From Lachancea mirantina (taxonomy: Eukaryota > Ascomycota > Saccharomycetes > Saccharomycetales > Saccharomycetaceae): DNA of 64,000 nucleotides. The notes under the pieces were generated by a model. It did no database searches. It saw only the letters and a list, made by a program, of their open reading frames with translations, and was not told the DNA's origin. Position numbers and translations under genes: made by a program. Below are positions 32,129 through 42,712 of this stretch, piece by piece (the first letter of the stretch is position 1; the number at the start of each line of letters is the position of its first letter). The stretch covers positions 930,001 through 994,000 of the forward strand of contig LT598465.1 in assembly GCA_900074745.1 (NCBI GenBank). Reading direction: 5' to 3'.

Positions 32129-33025
32129 ATGAGTTTGGTCCACAGACGATTTTTCTCACTGCGGAGCCCGTTTATTCAGCAGCGGCTGCCTACACTTCAG
32201 CAATGCAGACAAGATCCGGTGAAATTGATAGCTTTACCGTTAACGAAAACGAAATCTTACATATTTTTCCGGTATGCGCCCGAATATATCAACACGAGAT
32301 CGCTGGCTATCAAATTTGAGATAAAAGTGGCCCGCAAGGCCACTGAGCTTTGGAACAAATTGCAAAAATCGCCCAAAAGCTATAATAAGAAGATTGTCAG
32401 TTCAATCACAAGATTGTTGGATAATACGCCCTGGACCGAGAATGCACTGCGTACCGTACCATCAGAAAGTTATTTGCTCAAACGCGTCGTCGAGCAGAAC
32501 CAGGAACGCACTTTGAGTCTCGCGGAATACCTCAAGCGAGGTTCCAGTTTGACCGCGGAGCCTGTGACTCTGTACTATCCGGCTGATGTTCTAAGCGAAA
32601 GTCAAATTCGGGCCAATGCTTTACAAATGTGGCAAACCGGTATCAAATATCACAAAAAATATACAATCATGAGCCTGTTGGGCATCCCACTGACGCTGCC
32701 ATTGGTTCTCGTTCCCGTATTACCAAATGTGCCTGGGTTTTACCTCTTGTACCGGGCATACTGCAACTTTAAAGCGTACTGTGGCGCGAAGCATCTGGAG
32801 TCTCTTTTCAGCAGCTCACATCCTTCACGCGTGCGATTCGTCGCCATATCTAATACTGAGCAGGTTTTTACACAGCCCGGCGGACAAAAAGAAGCAGCGC
32901 TTTTGACTCCGCAAAATGTTGATCCTATCCTCCAAGCGCTTGGCTGTGAGGATATGAAGTCAGCACTTGAAAAGGCAATAAGACAGGAATCCAAACAGGT
33001 CTCGCGTCAGGACGTGAGCAAATGA
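32129..33025 (+). CDS. MRX19: Mitochondrial K+/H+ exchange-related protein, YDL183C-like
   Basis: A 298-residue protein matching S. cerevisiae YDL183C (320 residues), of the Mit_KHE1 family linked to mitochondrial potassium/proton exchange and reported to associate with mitochondrial ribosomes. The first 70 residues are rich in R, S, L, Q and K and poor in acids, a typical matrix leader. A hydrophobic hairpin with Gly/Pro (about 184-215: SLLGIPLTLPLVLVPVL and following) is the main membrane segment, followed by YRAYCNFKAYCGAKHLE. The next gene, RPL41, matches YDL184C. Confidence 0.82.
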   Translation: MSLVHRRFFSLRSPFIQQRLPTLQQCRQDPVKLIALPLTKTKSYIFFRYAPEYINTRSLAIKFEIKVARKATELWNKLQKSPKSYNKKIVSSITRLLDNTPWTENALRTVPSESYLLKRVVEQNQERTLSLAEYLKRGSSLTAEPVTLYYPADVLSESQIRANALQMWQTGIKYHKKYTIMSLLGIPLTLPLVLVPVLPNVPGFYLLYRAYCNFKAYCGAKHLESLFSSSHPSRVRFVAISNTEQVFTQPGGQKEAALLTPQNVDPILQALGCEDMKSALEKAIRQESKQVSRQDVSK

Positions 33026-33880
33026 AGCCTACGTTGAACAGACTTTTAGCTTTGTGAGAACTGAGCTTTGTGTGTCTTTGTCTCGCGGATCAGCAGTTGC
33101 TGTTTTGCCGGCATCGTTCGGCGCCTTTCGGTTGACTCATTGGCACAAGGAACACCGCATTCCCCCTTCAAGCAAGACAATTGTTTACCTTCAAAAGAAA
33201 GCAAAGCGCAGACGCTCAAGAAACAAAGACTCCATATAATTATTGATCCTCTTTCGGTTATTTGTATCCAACCGGAAGCTCTGCCACCACCGGGCTACCA
33301 ACACTGAGATAACAGTCATATATTTACATACACAAACACCTGTACATTTGCATCTTTTGAAAAAGGCAGCGTTGTCCAAAATAGTCAGCCCAGACACCTG
33401 GATGCTTGTGAAAGAAAAGACTTGTAACGTGAACTCATGAAGGAATAAGATCCTAAATCAGAAGCACGTGATCTTAAAATGAGAAACGGCACGTGATCTG
33501 ATTTCAACCTTATTATTTTCGTTCGAAAGCAAGATCAAGCAACTTGAACGAGCTCAGAGGTAGTCCTAATATGCTTATATTATGAACGGTTTGTATACTG
33601 GTCATTTAAGCTCAAATTTAGATGGAATGTCTGTCTTTAGCCGCCAATGCCAGTCAGAAAGCAGCGTACTTAACTCCAGTAATTATGTACGGCACAATGT
33701 GGACGCCCTGGCACGCAAAATTAATACTGCGTGCTGTTACCCGCCCACTCCCCTTGGAAGCGGAACCCAAGCAGCTGGTAGAGGGGTTGAAAAAGTTCTA
33801 AATGGATCCATTCCATTCTGACTTGATTTCCACTTCTTTTATTTCCCCAGAAAACACTAGAACACCTATTTCACACCGAA
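33026..33880. promoter_or_regulatory. RPL41 upstream region
   Basis: An 855-base gap. Two copies of GCACGTGATCT-like E-boxes sit 25 bases apart (CACGTG at 33465-33470 and 33490-33495), about 400 bases before RPL41. An open frame at 33582-33821 has no recognisable features and ends close to RPL41; I do not call it. Confidence 0.5.
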
Positions 33881-33958
33881 ATGCGTGCTAAGTGGAGAAA
33901 GAAGAGAACTAGAAGACTAAAGAGAAAGCGGCGGAAGGTTAGAGCTAGATCTAAATAA
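33881..33958 (+). CDS. RPL41: 60S ribosomal protein L41 (25 residues)
   Basis: A 25-residue peptide, [14 protein letters not shown] followed by [11 protein letters not shown], identical in plan to eukaryotic eL41, the smallest and most basic ribosomal protein. It is a single helix that bridges the two ribosomal subunits. It is below usual ORF-length cut-offs and would be missed by length filters. The neighbours (YDL183C-like, VMA1) match YDL183C-184C-185W. One gene here replaces RPL41A and RPL41B. Confidence 0.97.
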
Positions 33959-34384
33959 GCGAACCACCTCGAATGATATTTTGAATGGGCTTTGTTAGTG
34001 GATGGTAACCATTGCTAGCGAGGTTTTGTTCTTTTTGTTTATGAAGGTTCCTTGGGTTCTTGCTCTGCACAACCCCTCTGAGAGGCTCAATTGACTGTTT
34101 TAGTGATGTGGTGCAGTTGGCATTTAGCGAGTGTATCTTTTAGTCCCGTAAATAGTTAATGACAATGGCTTCTAAGATTTATTTTTGCAGTTGACACTGC
34201 CAAACGCTGGCTACTAGCTAACTAGGCGCCAGTAATTATCAATTGGTCTTTTATTCAACGTTCAATGTTGTATCTGGCGGTTTATTTGGACTTAATTTTT
34301 TTTACAAACGATGGGGGACACAAGCGGGCCTTACAGTAGGAAGGCACCTAGGTGGGCTCCCATTTCAAAGAAACTTCTGTTCCT
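33959..34384. other. Intergenic RPL41 / VMA1 convergent
   Basis: A 426-base gap between two stop codons; only 3' untranslated sequence is expected. Nothing else is seen. Confidence 0.4.
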
Positions 34385-37300
34385 TTAATCAGTTGACTCC
34401 GCGAACTTGTCCTGTATTTGCGAGAAAAGCTTTTCGAATTCTCCGTGAACCTCTTCCTCGCCCCTGCTTGGCTCCAAAAATTTGGAGGAGGAAACAGCAT
34501 GCTTCACGTCACTGGTGGCCTCGGCAAGCTTAGACCAGCTAGCGCCATTTGCAACGCTCTTTTGAGCCTCTTCGTAATACGAAACGAAAGCCTTCATCAT
34601 ATCATGAGTCTTCCAGATAGGACAGAAAGCATCGTAAGTCGAATAACCGTTTTGCTGCAAAAAGTCTTCTTTAATCAAAGCTGCGACATCTAGAGTAATC
34701 TTGTCACTGTCAGAAAGGGCAGACTTACCGACCAGCTGAACCACTTGTTCCAGTTCTTCGGCGTTTGAAAGAACCTCTCTGATGCGGTCCCTTAGAGGGG
34801 CGAAATCTGGGTAGTTACTGTCGTAGTACTTGTTCAAAACGTTGGTGTATTTCGAGTACGATACGGAAGTGTTGATGGAAGGGAAATGCTTTCTTTGGGC
34901 CAATTTTTTGTCAAGACCCCAAAAGACTTGCGTGATACCAAGAGTCGACGTAGTAACAGGGTCAGAGAAATCACCACCTGCTGGCGAGACCGCAGCAACG
35001 ATGGACACGGACCCTACACGGTCTGGAGAACCAAGAGCAACGGCTTTACCGGCTCTTTCGTAGAAAGAGGCCAGCTTGGCACCTAAGTATGCTGGGAAAC
35101 CTTGGTCGGCAGGCATTTCACCCAAACGACCGGAAATTTCTCTTAAGGCCTCAGCCCATCTGGAAGAGGAGTCGGCAATCATGGAAACGTCCTTACCTTG
35201 GTCTCTGAAGTATTCAGCCAACGTGATACCAGTGTAAATAGAAGCCTCTCTAGCAGCGACCGGCATGTTAGATGTGTTAGCAACCAAAGTCGTACGTTTC
35301 ATGATAGGCTCCTTCTTGCCATTTCTCTCCGTAAACAATTCGGGGAATTCCATTAAAACTTCAGCCATTTCGTTACCTCTCTCGCCGCAGTTATGGACAA
35401 CAACTTGGTTGCTTAGCAAGAACTGATGGTCTGACGTGTCTTGAAGGGTAATACCGTAATATTGATCTTCCTCAAGCTTCTCCAGGTTGAATCCGAATTC
35501 CGTTACTGCGCGCACCACAGAAGTTGGCTTCGCAACGGAGCTGGACAAAGAACGAGCAAGAACCGATTGTAATGCAGATGAGGACTCAATAGACATAGCA
35601 TTGCTAACAGACTTCTTGGCAGTCATTCCCAAAGACTTGACCACAGCGGCAGCACCGGCCAATAGAGAGGTTTGATTCAAAAAGATCTCACATGCTTGGT
35701 TGGCAACTTTACCGTCAGCATCAATCAAACCAGCAAGAAAGCTTTCACGCACTGACGTTGCATCGCTACGCAAAAATGATGGTACTGTCTTTTGGTTTTC
35801 GATATCCAAGAATTTCAACTCTATCAAAGCCTTGGACAAAATGCTCTCAGTAGACAAACCTTTACCGTTTGCTTGTTTACCCAAGACGGTCATTTGTTGG
35901 TTTTCGAATTCGCAATGTAAATCCAAATCTTGAGCACGTTCAAGCAATCCTTGCTCTAGCTGCTTATTGGCAGAGTCCATGTTGGATCCCTCGCCGCACC
36001 ACAAACCAATGAAGTAAGCTAATGAATCGGCAGCCATGGACTGGTCAAAGCCATTTGCCTTCAAGTAGTCAGCAATTGTGGTCTTTTCAACAAGGATTGG
36101 AGAAACTAGTTGAACAGTAGACTTCCGGATAGACTCAGAAACAAGTTCGTAATCTCCAGCCTCGATGGCCCACTCAATTGGCTCAGTAGGAATTTGAGAT
36201 GCAAACTGCATTGGTTTTCTTGCCTGTTGAACCAATTCCAGAACTCTGCCATTGCGCTCGACGTAAGCAAGCTCGTTGTAAAGCACTTCTTGACCTTCAA
36301 TCTTGACGTCTCTTGCCGTTCTGACGACGAGTTTGTGAGACGCATTACACTTGTACTCGTTTATCTCAAAAACATCCTGCTCCTGGTCCTGAACCAAGAA
36401 CATATCTTGCTGACCTCTTGGCAAAGCTGTGACTTGGCGAGGTTGACCATCTTTGCCCAGAACAGTCTCACCAACCCTAATGGATTCGATGGGCCTTACA
36501 GAGCCATCAGCCATTAAAACTTCGGTGCCTTTGGCAAAGCAACCAACGTAGATGATAGCATCAGAGTTGGAGTACTTGGACAGAGATTGTGAGATAACGG
36601 TCTTACCGCAACCGAAAGCACCGGGAATGCAGGTGGTACCACCTTGCACACATGGGAAAAGAGCGTCTAACACTCTTTGACCTGTCAAAAGAGGGTAGTC
36701 TGCAGACAACTTTTCAGCGACGGGTCTAGCAACCCGAACCGGCCACGTGTGATACATTGTGTAGTCGGATTTGACGCCATCAAACTCAACTTCCAAAACC
36801 TTCTCGTCCACAGTGTAATCGCCCTCGGACGCAATCCACGTTATGGTACCGCGAGCTCTTGGAGGCAGAAGGATTTTGTGGTCTTCCAGTAACGAATTTT
36901 CGAAGATAGAGCCGAAAATGTCACCGCCAGAAATGTGATCACCAACCTTGTATTCACCAGGCTTGAAATGCCAGTTGACGTCTCTGCTTAGAGATGGAGC
37001 GTCAATGCCCCTTGGAATGTAGATCGATTGCGACTTTTCTTTGATCGCCTTAAGAGGTCTTTGGATACCGTCGTAGATGGTTTCCATCAAACCGGGGCCA
37101 AGTTCGACAGACAAAGGCTTTCCTGTACGCAAAACGGGGTCACCGACAGTGACACCAGCCGTCTCTTCGTAAACTTGGATCGTGGCCTTGTCACCTTCGA
37201 TTCTGATCACCTCACCGACTAGGTTGTCATGACCGACCTTGACCAGCTCGTACATGGCGCATCCGATCATATTTTCGGCCACAACAACAGGACCCGAAAC

Positions 37301-37390
37301 GGAATAGATAGATCCATACTCTGAATCCTCATGGTCCTCGAGTGAGATCCGTTTGATCTCTTTACGCGCGTTTTCCAAAGCACCTGCCAT
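34385..37390 (-). CDS. VMA1: V-ATPase catalytic subunit A with in-frame intein
   Basis: A 1001-codon frame: 283 N-extein residues, a 384-residue intein and 334 C-extein residues. The spliced 617-residue subunit A equals the S. cerevisiae product in length. It hydrolyses ATP in the V1 sector to pump protons into the vacuole. The P-loop GAFGCGKT lies at about 257-264, twenty residues before the intein. The intein sits between YVG and CGERGNEM, the same site as the S. cerevisiae VDE intein. RPL41 and a YDL186W-position frame flank it as expected for YDL185W. The extein motifs look intact, so function depends only on protein splicing. Confidence 0.98.
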   Translation of the reverse strand: MAGALENARKEIKRISLEDHEDSEYGSIYSVSGPVVVAENMIGCAMYELVKVGHDNLVGEVIRIEGDKATIQVYEETAGVTVGDPVLRTGKPLSVELGPGLMETIYDGIQRPLKAIKEKSQSIYIPRGIDAPSLSRDVNWHFKPGEYKVGDHISGGDIFGSIFENSLLEDHKILLPPRARGTITWIASEGDYTVDEKVLEVEFDGVKSDYTMYHTWPVRVARPVAEKLSADYPLLTGQRVLDALFPCVQGGTTCIPGAFGCGKTVISQSLSKYSNSDAIIYVGCFAKGTEVLMADGSVRPIESIRVGETVLGKDGQPRQVTALPRGQQDMFLVQDQEQDVFEINEYKCNASHKLVVRTARDVKIEGQEVLYNELAYVERNGRVLELVQQARKPMQFASQIPTEPIEWAIEAGDYELVSESIRKSTVQLVSPILVEKTTIADYLKANGFDQSMAADSLAYFIGLWCGEGSNMDSANKQLEQGLLERAQDLDLHCEFENQQMTVLGKQANGKGLSTESILSKALIELKFLDIENQKTVPSFLRSDATSVRESFLAGLIDADGKVANQACEIFLNQTSLLAGAAAVVKSLGMTAKKSVSNAMSIESSSALQSVLARSLSSSVAKPTSVVRAVTEFGFNLEKLEEDQYYGITLQDTSDHQFLLSNQVVVHNCGERGNEMAEVLMEFPELFTERNGKKEPIMKRTTLVANTSNMPVAAREASIYTGITLAEYFRDQGKDVSMIADSSSRWAEALREISGRLGEMPADQGFPAYLGAKLASFYERAGKAVALGSPDRVGSVSIVAAVSPAGGDFSDPVTTSTLGITQVFWGLDKKLAQRKHFPSINTSVSYSKYTNVLNKYYDSNYPDFAPLRDRIREVLSNAEELEQVVQLVGKSALSDSDKITLDVAALIKEDFLQQNGYSTYDAFCPIWKTHDMMKAFVSYYEEAQKSVANGASWSKLAEATSDVKHAVSSSKFLEPSRGEEEVHGEFEKLFSQIQDKFAESTD
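35390..36541 (-). mobile_element. VMA1 intein with LAGLIDADG endonuclease domain
   Basis: A 384-residue intein of the VDE/PI-SceI kind (454 residues in S. cerevisiae). Splicing residues are all present: Cys1 (block [10 protein letters not shown]), the block-B histidine in [11 protein letters not shown], the C-terminal VVHN and the following extein Cys. The endonuclease domain keeps two LAGLIDADG helices. The second, [10 protein letters not shown] at about 268-277, is canonical. The first, FIGLWCGEG at about 177-185, has Glu where PI-SceI has the catalytic Asp (GDG). The domain is about 70 residues shorter than VDE, part of it probably in the DNA-recognition region and part between the helices. 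I infer a splicing-competent intein whose homing activity is reduced or lost. Confidence 0.95.
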
Positions 37391-38433
37391 TTTTCAGACG
37401 CTTGATAATTGCAGTGAGTTGGCGCCCTGAATAGAAAAAAAACAGACGCAGTTCAACCAAAGGATTATCTGAACCCGCAATTAACTTTCGACGCTCGTTC
37501 TAAAACGTTTTCGGTGGCCTGAAGCTTGTGAGTAAGACAGCTTCTGTCGCTTTGACCTAAAGGTTTTGTTGGTTGCAAAGTACTAAGGGGGGCGTGTTTT
37601 ATTCTATAATTTTTCTCTTGAAGCCCCTGTAACTGAGTCAATTACCCGGATTTGAGTATTTCAAATCTGACGAAATTGACGGATTTAAGACTACAATGTG
37701 TTTACTGGGCTAGCACCAATTTGAACATGGCAGTCGGTGAATTGTATCTCCGCGTAAAATTAAAGTAACTGAACATATTGTTGGTTGATTGAATCCGATT
37801 CATTTTCATTTTTAATTCCCATTTCGGAGTTACGTAATGAGACTGTCGATGTCGTTTTTTACGTATACGTCTTTTCCGAACAAGTTCACACCATAGAACC
37901 CTGAGAACTGTAGGCGGGGTTAAATAACGTACAATAGTATCAAGGGCAACGACAGCACGGGTATATGGCGGACAGCTTGCTAGTTATTTGACATATATTC
38001 ATCAATTTGAAGTAACTTTTTTCGTTATTGTATAGCAACTTGGTGATTTTTTTTAAGCGATTATGTTGGTAAGCTCCAAATTGGGTTTTACCCCTCGTCA
38101 TATACGCTAAGGGGCAATTAGAAAGCTGAGAATGGGTTTCTCTTGTGGGATTGGAATGTATAGACGATTTATGCGCTTGTATTGTAGGAGCTTGATGTGT
38201 GTGCACATCGTGAATTTTATGTCATGTATGCATACTGAATTTGGTTTAGTTAAATCCTCGACATTGCCGCCTCTTTCACACTCGTTATATGCGAAAGTTC
38301 AACTTCATAGTTGAGTGCGCTTACTGTACTTGTTAAACGGTGAAAGTGCTTTTACATGTTTTAATGTTTGGGCGACGACAGTTACATTAGCCATTGAAAA
38401 AGTCAATTATACCTATGTCATATATGTTCAACT
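37391..38433. other. Intergenic VMA1 to YDL186W-position ORF
   Basis: A 1043-base gap containing the VMA1 promoter. Stop codons are frequent and no RNA gene or repeat is recognisable. Confidence 0.4.
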
Positions 38434-39105
38434 TTAATTGTGTTCCGTGTCCACTCCCTGCGAAGAGCCACTACAGGTGACCACCGTGACAAACTGGTTC
38501 CAGGACGCAATACAAACCGCTTGCGTACTTGGCCAACAACCGTCTCTTTCATGCAGGTGACTCGCAGCCTGAGTTCTGGCATCCACCGTATTGCGCTCTA
38601 CCGGAAGGTACTGTACGGGAATCGGAAAACTGTATTGCATGGGCGAGCTGTTTTCGCGCTCGTTTAGCGTGCTTGACGACACCGGCAATGCATACGGTGT
38701 CGCGATGTCCGCTGCCGTACCAAATTCCTGTACCGACCAGCACATAGCCGTGGAGGCATCATCGTCAGCAGCGGACTCTCGTGCCACCATGGAGTGCACG
38801 GAGTGCGCAGAATGGCCAAACGTCTCGAAACATCGTTTCAGTGTGTCTAGGGAAAAACGCAGACCCAGCTCGGTACCACCAGGCGGCGAGTCCATCTGGT
38901 ACGGATGTTTGCCCCTTAACGCTGCCGTCGAGCCGGCATGACAGGACACCGGCGGCCTCCATTTGACCAGGGCATCTTCCATCTGGTTCGTTAGAGCATT
39001 GCGGGAGGCAAGTGTTCTAGCGTTCTGCTTGTTGATGACCAATTGACGTACGCTCGCGGTGTTCGCGGGCAACGTACGTCGGGTGCTTGAAAGTCTCTCG
39101 CTCAT
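38434..39105 (-). CDS. Unknown ORF, YDL186W by position
   Basis: A 223-residue frame starting at the ATG at 39105; the frame continues upstream to a GTG but no earlier ATG exists. I recognise no domain. It is Ser/Thr/Ala-rich with scattered cysteines and a basic N-terminus (SERLSSTRRTL). It lies between VMA1 and the PP2A gene on the strand expected for S. cerevisiae YDL186W (277 residues, unknown function). Overlapping frames on the other strand are of similar length in places, so coding status rests mainly on position. Confidence 0.5.
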   Translation of the reverse strand: MSERLSSTRRTLPANTASVRQLVINKQNARTLASRNALTNQMEDALVKWRPPVSCHAGSTAALRGKHPYQMDSPPGGTELGLRFSLDTLKRCFETFGHSAHSVHSMVARESAADDDASTAMCWSVQEFGTAADIATPYALPVSSSTLNERENSSPMQYSFPIPVQYLPVERNTVDARTQAASHLHERDGCWPSTQAVCIASWNQFVTVVTCSGSSQGVDTEHN

Positions 39106-39951
39106 GTTACACAAACGGTATTCTTTAGTAGCTCTGCTGCTTCTGCGTACGATTTCTGTCACATATCATGTGCAAAGCCTTTCCCAGTCAACGCTTTGCG
39201 TCTGACGTTCAGCAGTGTACACAAACCTGTCACATTGCAAATAAAACACGCTTAGTTACCCACTTATCCCTGGCATAATGTCACAGCCCCATTTGCGTCT
39301 GATAGATGGTCCTGTTCATGAATTCAAATTCCAATTACGCACAATTCCTGAAAAACTATCCCAACGCCTTCAGAGATGCCCTATGGAGCTTATGGAAAAG
39401 CATTTGACTGCTTATTACTAGCATTTTCAGCTCACTCTAGACTCAGGCTAGACTTAATCTAAAGTCCAATCACTTTTTCAGCATGCTATTATCGCAAAAA
39501 GTCCTCCTGCAGATGGTTTTTTATGCAAACTCTGAGGTTGACGGCCTTCGAAGGCTCCGAAGCCTTATTTCGTGCGTAGTTATATATTGAAAACCTCCAG
39601 TAAACCCATATCAAAGGGAGAAAAATTTAATCAACTTAAACTGAAAAAACCCCTTTTGCTAGATAAAACAGGTCGTTGAACTGTGTTACTGGCTTGATAT
39701 TAGTAGCCGTATTGCAACTCAGGGAGTCAAGTTTCAGTTATCGCTTGAAGCAGGGTTTTTGGGAGTGTTTTTGACCTTTTTTTGTCCGGTCTACGAAGTT
39801 TGAAACTAAAATAGATTGAGTCGCGGTTAGATTGATAGAGAAAGTCAATTTGGTTACGATAGAAGTGCGATCCCTTCAGGGCATTTGTATAAGAATTTGG
39901 TGATTACTAGGTACATCTTTTGTTTGACTTACTACGCATCATATTGAGACA
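39106..39951. promoter_or_regulatory. Divergent promoter YDL186W-position / PPH
   Basis: An 846-base gap with no gene. It contains T- and A-rich patches near 39600-39790 and no motif I can name with confidence. Confidence 0.4.
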
Positions 39952-41025
39952 ATGGAGGTAGATAGCGACGTTCCAATGCGCGACGCGGTCGACGAACCAC
40001 TTGATCCTACGTTGGATGAAGATGCTCGCGCTTTTCCAGCAGTGTCTGAGGGAGAGACGTCTGGAATAGCGGATCACAAGTCGAACAAGCCGTTGGAGCT
40101 CACTAAGGGCAGCATAGGCCAGCTGGACAAGTGGATTGAACATTTAGGGAAATGCCAAATACTTTCAGAAGAAGACGTGAGTTCCCTGTGTAAAATGGCC
40201 GTTGACGTGCTTCAGTTTGAAGAGAATGTCCAGCCGGTGTCAGTGCCGGTCACGATTTGCGGTGACGTGCACGGTCAATTCCACGACTTGATAGAACTTT
40301 TCAAGATTGGCGGTCCTTGCCCCGACACCAACTACCTATTTATGGGTGATTATGTCGACAGAGGCTACTACTCGGTGGAAACAGTATCTTATCTAGTCGC
40401 CATGAAGGTGCGATACCCTAAGAGAATTACCATTCTAAGAGGCAATCATGAATCCAGGCAAATTACCCAAGTTTACGGGTTCTACGATGAATGCTTGCGT
40501 AAATACGGCAGCGCAAACGTTTGGAAAATGTTCACAGACCTTTTCGACTATTTTCCTATCACTGCATTGGTTGACAACAAAATTTTTTGCCTGCATGGCG
40601 GTCTTTCGCCGATGATCGAGACAGTGGATCAAGTTAGGGAACTGAACAGAATACAAGAAGTGCCTCATGAGGGCCCTATGTGCGACTTGCTTTGGTCCGA
40701 TCCTGACGACAGAGGCGGTTGGGGAATAAGTCCAAGAGGAGCCGGCTTCACTTTTGGTCAAGATATCAGCGAACAGTTCAACCACACCAACGACCTCTCG
40801 CTAATCGCGAGAGCACATCAACTTGTAATGGAGGGTTATGCTTGGTCTCACCAACAAAGTGTTGTGACCATTTTCAGCGCGCCAAACTATTGCTATAGAT
40901 GCGGCAATCAAGCCGCCATCATGGAAGTCGACGAAAATCATAACAGACAATTTCTACAGTATGAGCCATCCATGAGACCCGGGGAGCCTACGGTTAGTAG
41001 AAAAACACCCGATTACTTCTTGTAA
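39952..41025 (+). CDS. PPH21: PP2A catalytic subunit
   Basis: A 357-residue Ser/Thr phosphatase of the PP2A class. The metal-binding motifs are GDVHG (104-108), GDYVDRG (132-138) and GNHE (164-167), and the C-terminal TPDYFL carries the leucine that is carboxymethylated. An acidic N-terminal extension of about 50 residues is typical of yeast Pph21 (369) and Pph22 (377). The enzyme associates with Tpd3 and Cdc55 or Rts1 to control mitosis, morphogenesis and TOR signalling. One gene here stands for PPH21 (YDL134C) and PPH22 (YDL188C). Confidence 0.96.
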   Translation: MEVDSDVPMRDAVDEPLDPTLDEDARAFPAVSEGETSGIADHKSNKPLELTKGSIGQLDKWIEHLGKCQILSEEDVSSLCKMAVDVLQFEENVQPVSVPVTICGDVHGQFHDLIELFKIGGPCPDTNYLFMGDYVDRGYYSVETVSYLVAMKVRYPKRITILRGNHESRQITQVYGFYDECLRKYGSANVWKMFTDLFDYFPITALVDNKIFCLHGGLSPMIETVDQVRELNRIQEVPHEGPMCDLLWSDPDDRGGWGISPRGAGFTFGQDISEQFNHTNDLSLIARAHQLVMEGYAWSHQQSVVTIFSAPNYCYRCGNQAAIMEVDENHNRQFLQYEPSMRPGEPTVSRKTPDYFL

Positions 41026-41142
41026 GGGCTGTGACAAAAATTGATTACGGGGGTGTTGCGTTATATAAGGTTCATATCTTTTATCATACCAGGCTTCCCT
41101 TAACAAGTACTGTTTCACTACTAATTTTATTACTCTCTAAAT

Positions 41143-41745
41143 TTACATCCTATGAATTTGACATTCGGGCGCAAATTTCTGCGCTCTGTCTTTTGCCACT
41201 AAGCACATCTCATTAATGGCTATTCTGGCTTCTTCGTACCATGAATTACCCGAATTGATTCTGGCGTTCATTATTTTCATGATCTCGGCTCTAGACCGAC
41301 CGTTGACGAAAACGATAAAACGCAGTCCTTCATACTTTTCTTCGTACTGTCCGTTCAGGAATTGAAGCTTTTCCTGCGTCTCCTTAGAATCTGAACTTTG
41401 TAAGCTTTGTTGTTCACTCGTAGAATATATTGATAACGTCTTCTTTGGTTCCCCTAATCTGGGGTGTGCTGCTATGATATTGGCCAAATGATCCACGCCT
41501 CTTGAACTGATACCCTCGCATTCAACCTCATCGCACAGCCCATTTAACCTTTTCTGAACTGCCTCTACAAATTCTAAATAACTTCTCCAATTATGAGCCA
41601 TAAACTTCTTGTTTTGAAGGGTAAACCAAATCAAAGAATCACTTTCTTCGAATAAAACTGCCATAACTTTCGTTTGATCGGACACGGTTGATATCAAAAA
41701 TTCTGGAAATTTCGGTAAACCCATGTTATTACTATTTTGAAGCAT
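41143..41745 (-). CDS. OHCU decarboxylase (ureidoimidazoline decarboxylase)
   Basis: A 200-residue protein of the OHCU decarboxylase family, which performs the last, stereospecific step from urate to S-allantoin. The family signatures are present: HPRLG with its catalytic histidine at 94-98, the S-x-EQ segment at 110-112, and FVNGRSRAEI at 146-155 followed by the M-N-A-R-I helix. The protein begins MLQNSNNMGLPKFPEF; the second Met (41724) is an alternative start. S. cerevisiae lacks urate oxidation and has no homolog between PPH21 and RDI1. No peroxisomal SKL-type C-terminus is seen; the protein ends QIHRM. Confidence 0.85.
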   Translation of the reverse strand: MLQNSNNMGLPKFPEFLISTVSDQTKVMAVLFEESDSLIWFTLQNKKFMAHNWRSYLEFVEAVQKRLNGLCDEVECEGISSRGVDHLANIIAAHPRLGEPKKTLSIYSTSEQQSLQSSDSKETQEKLQFLNGQYEEKYEGLRFIVFVNGRSRAEIMKIMNARINSGNSWYEEARIAINEMCLVAKDRAQKFAPECQIHRM

Positions 41746-41943
41746 CTAATACTCAACAAGACGTCCACACTTGGGCGAGGTGTTGTTCTTTTATATACTT
41801 GATATCGCGATATCATTTTCAAGGCAACCTTCAATTTTCAAGTTCGGTAAAGTCCGTAATGAAAAAAAAAGCTTTCGACGCATCGCGAATTGATTTGAAG
41901 CCCCAATAGTGTAAATAGCTGGTTAAGGTCCCGTTTCCCTTAC

Positions 41944-42549
41944 ATGATGGCTGAAGAGAATGAGTTTAATGGCTTTAACGAAGAGCCAAACGATAACTAC
42001 AAAGTTTCAGCGAAGAAAACCGTCGCAGAATACAGGAATTTGGACGCAGAAGATGAATCGCTAGCCAAATGGAAAGAAAGCCTGGGATTGGGGTCTGACT
42101 TGTTACCCTTGGAGTTTCCTGGTGACAAGAGGCGGGTGGTTATTAAGAAAATCCAGCTCATTGTGAACACGGAGCGCGAGCCTATCACATTTGATCTCAA
42201 TAACGAGCAAACCATCAAAGAATTGGCATCGAAACGTTATAAAATCAAGGAAAAATCTATCTATAAGCTGCGCATTAGCTTCAAGGTACAACACGAAATC
42301 ATTACGGGTCTCAGGTACGTTCAGTACATCAAAAAAGCCGGTATTGCAGTCGACAAAATCGACGATCATCTTGGATCCTACGCTCCCAACACGACGAAAA
42401 AGCCACTATACGAGGTCGAATTGCCCGAGAGTGAGGCACCAAGTGGGTTTTTGGCTCGTGGCAGCTACAGCGCAGTATCAAAGTTCATCGACGATGACAA
42501 GACGAACCATCTTACGTTGAACTGGGGTGTCGAGATCGTAAAGAAGTGA
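41944..42549 (+). CDS. RDI1: Rho GDP-dissociation inhibitor
   Basis: A 201-residue RhoGDI, matching S. cerevisiae Rdi1 (202 residues). The N-terminal regulatory arm (about 1-60, acidic, helical) contacts Rho switch regions. The immunoglobulin-like beta domain (about 65-200) forms the pocket for the geranylgeranyl group and ends LTLNWGVEIVKK, a family hallmark. It extracts Cdc42, Rho1 and Rho4 from membranes. Two adjacent ATGs (41944, 41947) are equally possible starts. Location beside the PP2A gene matches YDL135C. Confidence 0.95.
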   Translation: MMAEENEFNGFNEEPNDNYKVSAKKTVAEYRNLDAEDESLAKWKESLGLGSDLLPLEFPGDKRRVVIKKIQLIVNTEREPITFDLNNEQTIKELASKRYKIKEKSIYKLRISFKVQHEIITGLRYVQYIKKAGIAVDKIDDHLGSYAPNTTKKPLYEVELPESEAPSGFLARGSYSAVSKFIDDDKTNHLTLNWGVEIVKK

Positions 42550-42712
42550 AAGCGGTCTTTCTCTTTCATTATTAGCCAACTATTTATTCTGCCTACACGT
42601 CTCGATGTCACATAGAGCCTTATGTAACTCTCCTGGAAGGGCCTGCCCTCTCAATTCATTCAATGCGCCCCCAAACCATATTTCTATCATTTCGATCAGT
42701 GTCATTATCGCT

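Noticed and set aside
33582-33821. 79-codon frame just before RPL41
   Set aside because: No similarity to a known protein, and its place matches the RPL41 promoter.
33841-33880. Possible 5'UTR intron acceptor (TTTCCCCAG) before RPL41
   Set aside because: No convincing TACTAAC branch site or GTATGT donor was found upstream.
37866-37890. TTTTCCGAACAAG as a centromeric CDEIII
   Set aside because: The flanking bases do not fit the CDEIII consensus and no CDEI lies at the expected distance.
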